A DNA stretch of 21,817 nt from the NCBI GenBank assembly GCA_038323025.1, contig JBBQGL010000054.1, forward strand, positions 1 to 21,817, in the 5' to 3' direction. This DNA is from JAFKKF01 sp038323025 (GTDB taxonomy: Bacteria > Pseudomonadota > Alphaproteobacteria > Rhizobiales > Kaistiaceae). Under the pieces are notes generated by a model that saw only the letters and a program-made list of their open reading frames with translations, did no database searches and had not been told where the DNA came from. Below, in pieces: positions 8,130 through 15,623 of this stretch (the stretch's first letter is position 1; each line of letters begins with the position of its first letter). A program made the translations under genes and the position numbers.

Positions 8130-9152
8130 ATGGACGATCCCCGCGTGGCCGGATCCGTCCTCTCTATCGACCCGCCAATCGTCTACACCGCGCTCCAATG
8201 GCACGACCGGATGCGCTGGATCAGGGCTTACTCGGAGAGGCTTGGCGAGGGACCCGCGGCCATTCTCGTGTACCAGATCTGGCACTTCGGGGACGATCTG
8301 GCCGGGAAGTTCGCCGTCGCCAACCTGCGGCATTACCGCAAAACTCATCCGCAGCATGAGCTGATCATGCTGGCGAGCGCGCCGGACGAGGTAGAGACGC
8401 TGTCCCGCTACGGGGAACCGGCGCTGCTGCTGAACCACAACCTGACGATTTCCGAAGCCACCTTTCGGCCGCTGCCAGGAAGCGAAATCGAATTCGACGC
8501 GATCTACACCGCTCGTCCGGTGAAAGGGAAGCGGATCGAGCTTGCCGCGGCGATCGATCGGGTCGCTTACATCAGCCACATCCCCTTCGCGCCGGATAAC
8601 GAGTCGGCGGAAGTGCTCGCCGGCATGCGTGCGCTGGCGCCCGCCCACACGATCCTCAACCGCTGGGACGGCGCGAAGCCCATTTCCCTCAACGTTACCG
8701 AGGTCAACCAGGCCTATAACCGGGCGGCGGTGGGCCTCTGCCTGTCCGCGGTCGAGGGAGCGATGCTGTCGAGCATGGAATACATGCTTGCCGGGCTGCC
8801 CATCGTATCGACGCCCAGCCTCGGCGGCCGCGATTACTTCTTCGATCCGGAATACTGCCTGATCGTGCCGCCCGACCCGCGCGCTGTGCGCGAGGCCGTT
8901 GCGGCGCTGAAGGCCCGGCAAATTCCGCGGGAATATGTGCGGCAGAAGACGCTTACGAGGATCGAGCCGCAGCGGCGCGCCTTCCTCGCGCTGCTCGACG
9001 ATTTTCTCGTGCGTCACGGTTACGCGCCGCGCTTCGGCGGGGAGTGGCCCTGGCTTCACCGTCGCAAGCTCTGTGGTTGGCGAATAATGGCGGAGCAATA
9101 CGAAAGGGCGCAAACCGAAAGGACCAGCCGGCCGCTACCAAAGCCGGACTGA
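8130..9152 (+). CDS. Glycosyltransferase, GT4-like (GT-B fold)
   Basis: A 340-residue protein whose C-terminal half resembles family 4 glycosyltransferases. Residues 206-239 contain SAVEGAMLSSMEYMLAGLP followed by IVSTPSLGGRDYFFD, matching the donor-sugar binding region in which an EGxxxSSxEYMLAGLP-like run contacts the nucleotide sugar. The N-terminal part (about 42-80) has an unusual run, AAILVYQIWHFGDDLAGKFAVANL, not recognised as a known motif. No membrane segment or signal peptide is visible. The start is ATG at 8130, with AAGGAG 13 bases upstream (a long spacing) and AGGGG directly before it. The substrate is unknown; cell-surface polysaccharide or lipid glycosylation is a guess. The frame stays open far upstream on this strand, but that part is only the antisense of mutS. 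Confidence 0.8.
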   Translation: MDDPRVAGSVLSIDPPIVYTALQWHDRMRWIRAYSERLGEGPAAILVYQIWHFGDDLAGKFAVANLRHYRKTHPQHELIMLASAPDEVETLSRYGEPALLLNHNLTISEATFRPLPGSEIEFDAIYTARPVKGKRIELAAAIDRVAYISHIPFAPDNESAEVLAGMRALAPAHTILNRWDGAKPISLNVTEVNQAYNRAAVGLCLSAVEGAMLSSMEYMLAGLPIVSTPSLGGRDYFFDPEYCLIVPPDPRAVREAVAALKARQIPREYVRQKTLTRIEPQRRAFLALLDDFLVRHGYAPRFGGEWPWLHRRKLCGWRIMAEQYERAQTERTSRPLPKPD

Positions 9153-9250
9153 CCGGCAACATTCCTTGTCCGAAAGAGCGATGCTAAGGTGGCCGGGTCA
9201 TCTCCGCGGCCGCCAACGATGCCGCCCGCCCCTTGGGGGAAAGCCAGAAA

Positions 9251-11536
9251 ATGAACGATACCAGCGGCTCATCGCGCAAATCCGGGCCTTACGTCACCGA
9301 CCAGGAGGCGCTCGATTTCCACAGCGAGGGGCGGCCCGGGAAGCTGGAGATCGTCGCCACCAAACCGATGGCGACGCAGCGCGACCTGTCGCTCGCCTAC
9401 TCGCCCGGCGTCGCGGTGCCGGTGAAGGCGATAGCCGCGGACCCGGCCAAGGCCTTCGACTACACGACGCGCGGCAACCTCGTCGCCGTCATCTCCAACG
9501 GCACCGCGATCCTCGGGCTCGGCAACCTCGGGGCGCTCGCCTCGAAACCGGTGATGGAAGGCAAGGCCGTCCTCTTCAAGCGCTTCGCCGACGTCGATTC
9601 CATCGATCTCGAGGTGGATACCGAGGACGTCGACGAGTTCGTCAATTCCGTTCGTTTCCTCGGGCCGTCGTTCGGCGGCATCAATCTCGAGGACATCAAG
9701 GCGCCGGACTGCTTCATCATCGAAAGCCGCCTGCGCGAGCTGATGGATATCCCGGTCTTCCACGACGACCAGCACGGCACCGCGATCATTTCCGCCGCCG
9801 GGCTGATCAACGCGCTCGACCTTACCGGCCGCGACATCGCCACGACGAAACTCGTCTGCAACGGCGCCGGGGCGGCGGGCATCGCCTGCATCGAGCTGAT
9901 CAAGCGGATGGGGATGCGCCCGGAGAACGTCACGCTCTGCGACACCAAGGGCGTGGTCTACAAGGGCCGCACCGAGGGCATGAACCAGTGGAAGTCGGCG
10001 CACGCGGTCGACACCGACGCGCGCACGCTCGCCGATGCCATGCAAGGCGCCGACGTGGTGCTCGGCCTTTCGGCCAAGGGGGCGCTCACCGCCGACATGG
10101 TCCGCTCCATGGCGGCGAAGCCGATCATCTTCGCCATGGCCAACCCCGACCCGGAAATCACGCCGGAGGAAGTGGCCGGCATCCGCGACGATGCGATCGT
10201 CGCCACCGGTCGCTCCGACTATCCGAACCAGGTCAACAACGTCCTCGGCTTTCCCTACATCTTCCGCGGCGCGCTGGACGTGCGCGCGGTCACCATCAAC
10301 GACGAGATGAAGATCGCGGCGGCCAAGGCCCTGGCGGCTCTGGCGCGCGAGGACGTGCCCGACGAGGTTGCCGCCGCCTACCAGGGCTTCCGGCCGAAAT
10401 ACGGCCCGACCTACATCATCCCGGTGCCGTTCGACCCGCGCCTGATCACCGAGATCGCGGCGGCGGTGGCGCAGGCGGCGATGGACACCGGCGTCGCGCG
10501 GAAGCCGATCCCCGACATGGCGGCCTACCGGATGCAGCTCTCCGCCCGCCGCGACCCGATCGTCGGCACGCTGCAGCGCATCTTCCAGCGCGTGCGGCGG
10601 ACGCCGAAGCGGGTCGTCTTCGCCGAGGGTGAGGAGGAGCAGATGATCCGCGCCGCGGTGAGCTTCGTGAACAACAAGCTCGGGACCGCCATCCTCATCG
10701 GCCGCGAGGACACGGTGCAGGGCGCCGCCGAGCGGGCCGGCATCGAGTTGCGCGACGGCATCGAGATCCACAACGCCCGCCTGTCGCGACGCAATGCCGA
10801 CTACGCCGATTTCCTCTACGCCCGGCTGCAGCGGAAGGGCTACCTGTTCCGCGACTGCCAGCGGCTGGTCAACACCGACCGCAACCACTTCGGCGCCTGC
10901 ATGGTGGCGCTCGGCGACGCCGACGCCATGGTCGCCGGCGTCAGCCGCAACTTCTCCGTCGTGCTCGAGGACTTCCTGCGGGTCATCGACCCGAAGCCCG
11001 GACACCGCGTCATCGGCGTCTCGCTGATCCTCGCCCGCGGGCGCACGGTGCTGGTCGCCGACACCGCCGTCCACGACATGCCGACGCCGGAAGAACTGGC
11101 GGAGATCGCCATCGAGGCGGCGGGCGTGGCGCGGCGGCTCGGCTACGATCCGCGCGTCGCGCTGCTGGCCTACTCGACCTTCGGCCAGCCCGACGGCGAA
11201 CGCGCCCGGCGCATCCGCGCGGCGGTCGACATCCTCGACAAACGGCGCGTCGATTTCGAATACGACGGCGAGATGGCCGCCGACGTGGCGCTGAACCCGA
11301 AGGCGATGGCGGCCTATCCGTTCTGCCGCCTGTCCGGCCCGGCCAATGTCCTCGTGATGCCGGCGTGGCACTCGGCCTCGATCTCGACCAAGATGCTGCA
11401 GGAACTGGGCGGCTCGACCGTGATCGGGCCCCTGCTCGTCGGCTTCGACAAGCCGGTGCAGATCGTCTCGCTCGCCGCCAAGGACTCCGACATCGTCAAC
11501 ATGGCGGCGCTGGCGGCGTTCAACCTCGGCGGCTGA
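9251..11536 (+). CDS. maeB: NADP-dependent malic enzyme with C-terminal phosphotransacetylase domain
   Basis: This enzyme converts malate to pyruvate and CO2 with reduction of NADP (or NAD), feeding pyruvate and NADPH from TCA intermediates. The 761-residue protein has the malic enzyme part first: LAYSPGVAVPV with the catalytic Tyr50, GLGNLGALASKPVMEGKA with Lys105, LEDIKAP and HDDQHGTA as metal-binding acidic motifs, and a nucleotide-binding NGAGAAG at 204-210. From about 430 to the end it resembles phosphate acetyltransferase (RVVFAEGEEEQM onwards), a domain usually without activity in these chimeras. ATG at 9251 is chosen, with GGGGGA about 10 bases upstream; an in-frame TTG at 9233 adds 6 residues. 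Rhizobia carry two such chimeric enzymes (Dme and Tme); from memory, tme of Sinorhizobium lies beside mutS as here. Coenzyme preference cannot be read from sequence. Confidence 0.94.
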   Translation: MNDTSGSSRKSGPYVTDQEALDFHSEGRPGKLEIVATKPMATQRDLSLAYSPGVAVPVKAIAADPAKAFDYTTRGNLVAVISNGTAILGLGNLGALASKPVMEGKAVLFKRFADVDSIDLEVDTEDVDEFVNSVRFLGPSFGGINLEDIKAPDCFIIESRLRELMDIPVFHDDQHGTAIISAAGLINALDLTGRDIATTKLVCNGAGAAGIACIELIKRMGMRPENVTLCDTKGVVYKGRTEGMNQWKSAHAVDTDARTLADAMQGADVVLGLSAKGALTADMVRSMAAKPIIFAMANPDPEITPEEVAGIRDDAIVATGRSDYPNQVNNVLGFPYIFRGALDVRAVTINDEMKIAAAKALAALAREDVPDEVAAAYQGFRPKYGPTYIIPVPFDPRLITEIAAAVAQAAMDTGVARKPIPDMAAYRMQLSARRDPIVGTLQRIFQRVRRTPKRVVFAEGEEEQMIRAAVSFVNNKLGTAILIGREDTVQGAAERAGIELRDGIEIHNARLSRRNADYADFLYARLQRKGYLFRDCQRLVNTDRNHFGACMVALGDADAMVAGVSRNFSVVLEDFLRVIDPKPGHRVIGVSLILARGRTVLVADTAVHDMPTPEELAEIAIEAAGVARRLGYDPRVALLAYSTFGQPDGERARRIRAAVDILDKRRVDFEYDGEMAADVALNPKAMAAYPFCRLSGPANVLVMPAWHSASISTKMLQELGGSTVIGPLLVGFDKPVQIVSLAAKDSDIVNMAALAAFNLGG

Positions 11537-11537
11537 G

Positions 11538-11903
11538 ATGGCCTCCAGGGTGAAGCCGGCGGCGGACGCCGAACGTTACGCGTCACCGGCCTTCGACAAG
11601 CTTGCCGCTGAGTTGCTCGCGGAAGGCGGCGTTGAGGACGGCTCGCAATCGGGCCGGCGCGGGTTCGGCTCGAACGGGCTGAAGGTCGCCGGCAAGCTGT
11701 TCGCGATGCCGGTCAAGGGACGGCTGGTGCTCAAGCTGCCGCGAGACCGGGTTGCCGCCCTCGTCGCCTCCGGCTCAGGCGAGTTCTTCGACCCCGGCCA
11801 TGGGCGTTTGATGCGGGAATGGATCGCCCTCGACCTGCCCGAACGGGAATGGAAGAGCCTCGCCCGCGAGGCCCGCGATTATGTCAAAGGCAGCCCCGGC
11901 TAG
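11538..11903 (+). CDS. Small TfoX/MmcQ-like protein
   Basis: A 121-residue cytosolic protein beginning one base after the maeB stop, so almost certainly translated from the same message. The central run LKVAGKLFAMPVKGRLVLKL, followed by LPRDRVAALVASGSGEFFDPG and LMREWIAL, resembles small proteins annotated as TfoX N-terminal-like or MmcQ/YjbR-like: a compact alpha/beta fold found in DNA-binding or competence-related proteins, with no known activity in most members. I recognise the pattern rather than a specific family member, so function is not assigned. No catalytic residues stand out. Confidence 0.7.
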   Translation: MASRVKPAADAERYASPAFDKLAAELLAEGGVEDGSQSGRRGFGSNGLKVAGKLFAMPVKGRLVLKLPRDRVAALVASGSGEFFDPGHGRLMREWIALDLPEREWKSLAREARDYVKGSPG

Positions 11904-11913
11904 GTCGAAACTG

Positions 11914-11942
11914 CTGGATTTCGTCCGATTTTCGTATATACT
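11914..11942 (+). promoter_or_regulatory. Candidate vapBC promoter
   Basis: A -10 hexamer TATACT at 11937-11942 matches the consensus at five of six positions. It lies 26 bases before the antitoxin start. The -35 position at 17-bp spacing (CTGGAT, 11914-11919) matches poorly, as is common for autorepressed toxin-antitoxin promoters. The -10 box overlaps the inverted repeat described separately. Confidence 0.45.
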
Positions 11943-11955
11943 ATGGCGGATATAC
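11934..11955. promoter_or_regulatory. Inverted repeat, candidate VapB/VapBC operator
   Basis: GTATAT at 11934-11939 and ATATAC at 11950-11955 are exact inverted copies separated by 10 bases. The left arm overlaps the candidate -10 box of vapBC and the right arm ends 13 bases before the vapB ATG. VapB antitoxins of the AbrB/MazE-like type bind such repeats in their own promoters and are helped by VapC, so this is most likely the autoregulatory operator. The DNA here is AT-rich against a GC-rich background. Confidence 0.6.
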
Positions 11956-11968
11956 AAAGGGTAGCGCC

Positions 11969-12193
11969 ATGGCCACCGCCCGCGTTTTCAAGTCCGGTAA
12001 TAGCCAGGCCGTCCGCCTGCCGAAAGCGTTTCGATTCAAGGGTAGCGAGGTCGACATCTATCGCCGCGGCGAGGAGGTCGTTCTCAGAGAGAAGGGTAAA
12101 GGGCTTGGCCGCGTCTTCGACCTGATCGCCAATTTGCCGGCCGAGATAGACGCCCGGGACGATACCCCTCCGCAGGAGCGGGACGGCCTCTAG
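11969..12193 (+). CDS. vapB: VapB-type antitoxin
   Basis: A 74-residue protein with an N-terminal swapped-hairpin AbrB/SpoVT/MazE-like DNA-binding domain: MATARVFKSGNSQAVRLPKA is the standard opening of this antitoxin class. The C-terminal tail (about 45-74) is acidic and probably disordered, and would wrap around the toxin and block its active site. ATG at 11969 is chosen because the conserved domain begins exactly there. The stop codon overlaps the toxin start by one base (TAGTG), a typical translational coupling. It should repress its own promoter through the inverted repeat just upstream. Confidence 0.9.
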   Translation: MATARVFKSGNSQAVRLPKAFRFKGSEVDIYRRGEEVVLREKGKGLGRVFDLIANLPAEIDARDDTPPQERDGL

Positions 12194-12597
12194 TGACGAA
12201 GTATCTCCTCGATACGAACACCTTCATCTACATCCGCCAGCGCCGCCCGGTAGCGGCGCGAGCGCGATTTGAACAACTGGCCAGCGGCGACATGGCGCTG
12301 TCGGTCATTACCCTCGGCGAGCTGGCATACGGCGTCGAAAAAAGCGTCAACCGGGCCGAAAAGCTGAGGGACTTGCGCGAACTTACCAACCAGATGGTGG
12401 TCCTGCCCCTCCCCGCCGAAGCCGGCGAGACATATGGAGCATTTCGCGCCTCGCTCGGCAGGCGCGGGGAGACGATTGGCAACAACGATCTGTGGATCGC
12501 CGCGCACGCCCATGTCGCGAACCTGATCCTCGTGACCAATAACGAGCGCGAGTTTGCGCGCATCCCGGAATTGACGATCGAAAACTGGACGCGCTGA
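12193..12597 (+). CDS. vapC: VapC-type PIN-domain toxin ribonuclease
   Basis: A 134-residue PIN-domain protein. VapC toxins are Mg2+-dependent endoribonucleases that cut tRNA or rRNA and stop translation when the antitoxin is degraded. The acidic metal-binding residues are in place: D7 in YLLDTNT, E43 in LGELAYGVEKS, D99 in NNDLWIAAHA, and the VTNNEREFARI motif near 114-124. The length is normal for the family and nothing suggests inactivation. The start is GTG at 12193, sharing its G with the last base of the vapB stop. The exact RNA target cannot be told from sequence. Confidence 0.93.
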   Translation: MTKYLLDTNTFIYIRQRRPVAARARFEQLASGDMALSVITLGELAYGVEKSVNRAEKLRDLRELTNQMVVLPLPAEAGETYGAFRASLGRRGETIGNNDLWIAAHAHVANLILVTNNEREFARIPELTIENWTR

Positions 12598-12670
12598 ATG
12601 AATGCCTGACCAGCCGTGTGCCGGCGTCGCGCTTGTCTGGCAGTTCGGTGCTGACCTTGATCTTTGTCAC

Positions 12671-12698
12671 TTGCCTGTCGCCTCCGGTCGGCTATGCT
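12671..12698 (+). promoter_or_regulatory. Candidate promoter of the VOC gene at 12733
   Basis: TTGCCT at 12671-12676 and TATGCT at 12693-12698 are separated by 16 bases; each matches the sigma-70 consensus at four of six positions. Transcription would begin within the palindrome at 12702-12717, a natural repressor position. This is a pattern match only. Confidence 0.4.
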
Positions 12699-12701
12699 TG
12701 T

Positions 12702-12717
12702 TTAACCGATCGGTTAA
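12702..12717. promoter_or_regulatory. Perfect 16-bp palindrome, candidate TetR-family operator
   Basis: TTAACCGATCGGTTAA is its own exact reverse complement. Palindromes with AACCG-CGGTT half-sites are typical operators of TetR-family repressors. It lies directly after a candidate -10 box and 15 bases before the start of the VOC gene, ending where the Shine-Dalgarno region begins. No TetR gene is present in this window, so the regulator would be encoded elsewhere. Confidence 0.6.
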
Positions 12718-12732
12718 GAGGAGGAGGATGAT

Positions 12733-13122
12733 ATGGCCGAGCACGGATCGTTTTACTGGAATGAGCTGATGACGCGGGACGTCAAGAAAGCCAAGGACTT
12801 CTACAAGAAGACCCTCGGCTGGACCTATGACGACATGCCCATGGGCGACATGTACGGGACCTATACGATCATCAAGTCGGGCGACAAGATGGTCGGCGGC
12901 ATGTTCAAGATGGACGGGCCGATGTTCGAGGGCACGCCGGAAAGCTGGTTCACGTACATCGCCGTCGATGATCTCGACAAGCGCCTGAAGAAGGCCAGGG
13001 ACGCCGGCGGCAAGGTTCTGCGCGAGCCGTGGGACGTGAAGGGCATCGGCCGCATCGCCATCGTCGCCGACCCTGCCGGGGTCGTGCAGGGCTGGATGGT
13101 CCCGGCGCCGGGCGGGATGTAG
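12733..13122 (+). CDS. VOC family protein
   Basis: A 129-residue single-domain member of the vicinal oxygen chelate superfamily. The first module reads GSFYWNELMTRDVKKAKDFY followed by KKTLGW; the second contains FTYIAVDDLDKRLKKARDAGG and ends with IAIVADPAGVVQGWMVP. This resembles the group of short glyoxalase-like proteins annotated after the mycobacterial Cfp30B antigen; the substrate is unknown. ATG at 12733 has a run of AGGAGGAGG upstream, a very strong ribosome-binding site, suggesting high translation when transcribed. A TetR-type palindrome sits in front and a strong terminator behind, so it looks like an independent, regulated single-gene unit. Confidence 0.87.
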   Translation: MAEHGSFYWNELMTRDVKKAKDFYKKTLGWTYDDMPMGDMYGTYTIIKSGDKMVGGMFKMDGPMFEGTPESWFTYIAVDDLDKRLKKARDAGGKVLREPWDVKGIGRIAIVADPAGVVQGWMVPAPGGM

Positions 13123-13151
13123 GCCGCTGCCGCTTCCTTAGCGCCGATCCG

Positions 13152-13185
13152 GAGGCGCCTGTCCTGTCGGGCAGGCGCCTCTTTC
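13152..13185 (+). terminator. Rho-independent terminator after the VOC gene
   Basis: GAGGCGCCTG (13152-13161) and CAGGCGCCTC (13172-13181) are exact inverted repeats. Three more pairs inside (one G-U) leave a TGTC loop. TTTC follows the stem. It lies 30 bases after the VOC stop codon and insulates dnaK from upstream transcription. Confidence 0.8.
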
Positions 13186-13208
13186 ACGTTTGCCAACCCA
13201 TATTCGAC

Positions 13209-13237
13209 GAAGCGGCCGATCGGCATGCTTCATGCCG
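13209..13237. repeat. Nested dyad repeats just upstream of the dnaK promoter
   Basis: Three overlapping inverted repeats are packed here: the perfect palindrome GCCGATCGGC (13215-13224); GAAGC (13209-13213) with GCTTC (13227-13231) flanking it; and CGGCATG-CTT-CATGCCG (13221-13237). They end one base before the candidate -35 element of dnaK. They could be a regulator site or an RNA hairpin; no CIRCE (HrcA) sequence is present. Confidence 0.5.
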
Positions 13238-13238
13238 T

Positions 13239-13272
13239 CTTGCGGCTGATTTCAGGCCTTCTTATATACCCG
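13239..13272 (+). promoter_or_regulatory. Candidate sigma-32 (RpoH) heat-shock promoter of dnaK
   Basis: CTTG at 13239-13242, then 18 bases, then CTTATATACC at 13261-13270. The known alphaproteobacterial heat-shock consensus is CTTG, 17-18 bases, CYTATNTNNG; only the final G differs. The predicted transcription start near 13275 gives a leader of about 150 bases before the dnaK ATG. Confidence 0.7.
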
Positions 13273-13274
13273 AG

Positions 13275-13291
13275 CGAACCTCAGGGGTTCG
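13275..13291 (+). other. Hairpin at the predicted 5' end of the dnaK mRNA
   Basis: CGAACC (13275-13280) and GGTTCG (13286-13291) form a 6-bp stem with loop TCAGG. It begins at the transcription start expected from the sigma-32 promoter, so it may protect the mRNA 5' end. A second GC-rich hairpin lies at 13365-13385 (GGCCCC paired with GGGGCC plus two inner pairs), about 40 bases before the start codon. Confidence 0.45.
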
Positions 13292-13424
13292 GAGCATTGG
13301 CTTCGAATCGCTGATCACGCCAAGGGGACCGAAAGGCGCGTCTTCGGAAAGAATTGGATCCGAGGGCCCCGCCAGCGCGGGGGCCGTCATGGACCCGTTC
13401 CGGTCTGCCGAAAGGAGAGCATTG

Positions 13425-15341
<1,917 letters not shown>

Positions 15342-15351
15342 CCAGCAGATC

Positions 15352-15390
15352 AAGGGGCCCGGCCGAAAGGCAGGGCCCCTTCCCTTTCCC
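15352..15390 (+). terminator. Hairpin terminator after dnaK
   Basis: AAGGGGCCC (15352-15360) pairs exactly with GGGCCCCTT (15373-15381). A single mismatch is followed by a 3-bp GCC/GGC stem closed by a GAAA tetraloop (15365-15368). A pyrimidine-rich CCCTTTCCC tail follows rather than a pure T-run. It lies 10 bases after the dnaK stop. It probably reduces read-through into dnaJ and stabilises the dnaK 3' end. Confidence 0.75.
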
Positions 15391-15417
15391 GCCAGCACGC
15401 ATCAACCTGAAGCGGAA

Positions 15418-15443
15418 CGCCTGGCGGTGGAGACTGCCAGGCG
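15418..15443 (+). other. Second strong hairpin in the dnaK-dnaJ gap
   Basis: CGCCTGGC (15418-15425) and GCCAGGCG (15436-15443) are exact inverted repeats with a 10-base loop, inside which GT and AC can pair again. There is no T-run after it, so it is not a standard terminator. It could be an mRNA processing or stability element or part of a small RNA. Confidence 0.5.
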
Positions 15444-15512
15444 CGGGGTGCGTTGGCGGATAGCGATCGGCCCGCTTGCGCTCTTTCGTCGGGAGGATGT
15501 TGAGAGTAGGAA

Positions 15513-15617
15513 ATGACCTTGCGATTCCCTGACGGTTTGACCCCGGCCCGCATGACCCTCCCGATCCCCACCCGCTATTCCGCCCCGGCGCGGATTGCCT
15601 ACGCCATCCACGGATAG
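15513..15617 (+). CDS. Possible 34-residue leader ORF upstream of dnaJ
   Basis: An ATG at 15513, preceded by TAGGA, opens a 34-codon frame (starting MTLRFPDGLTPARM) that ends with TAG six bases before the dnaJ ATG. It resembles no family I know. dnaJ itself has only a weak ribosome-binding site, so translational coupling through this ORF is conceivable. Chance ORFs of this size are common in GC-rich DNA, so this is a candidate only. Confidence 0.2.
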   Translation: MTLRFPDGLTPARMTLPIPTRYSAPARIAYAIHG

Positions 15618-15623
15618 GCAGCG

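Noticed and set aside
9143..9157. A GCCGG-ACTGA-CCGGC hairpin at the end of the glycosyltransferase gene
   Set aside because: Only five pairs, overlapping the stop codon and without a T-run; too weak to call a terminator.
9269..11371. A 700-residue minus-strand frame opposite maeB
   Set aside because: Its His-Arg-Asp-Val-rich composition and exact overlap with maeB codons mark it as a shadow frame.
13029..13424. An N-terminal extension of dnaK
   Set aside because: The frame is open upstream, but the conserved N-terminus begins at 13425 with a good ribosome-binding site, and the extension overlaps the terminator and promoter.
13185..13424. CIRCE element (HrcA site) or ROSE thermometer before dnaK
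   Set aside because: No TTAGCACTC/GAGTGCTAA repeat is present, and I see no pairing that would hide the Shine-Dalgarno site.
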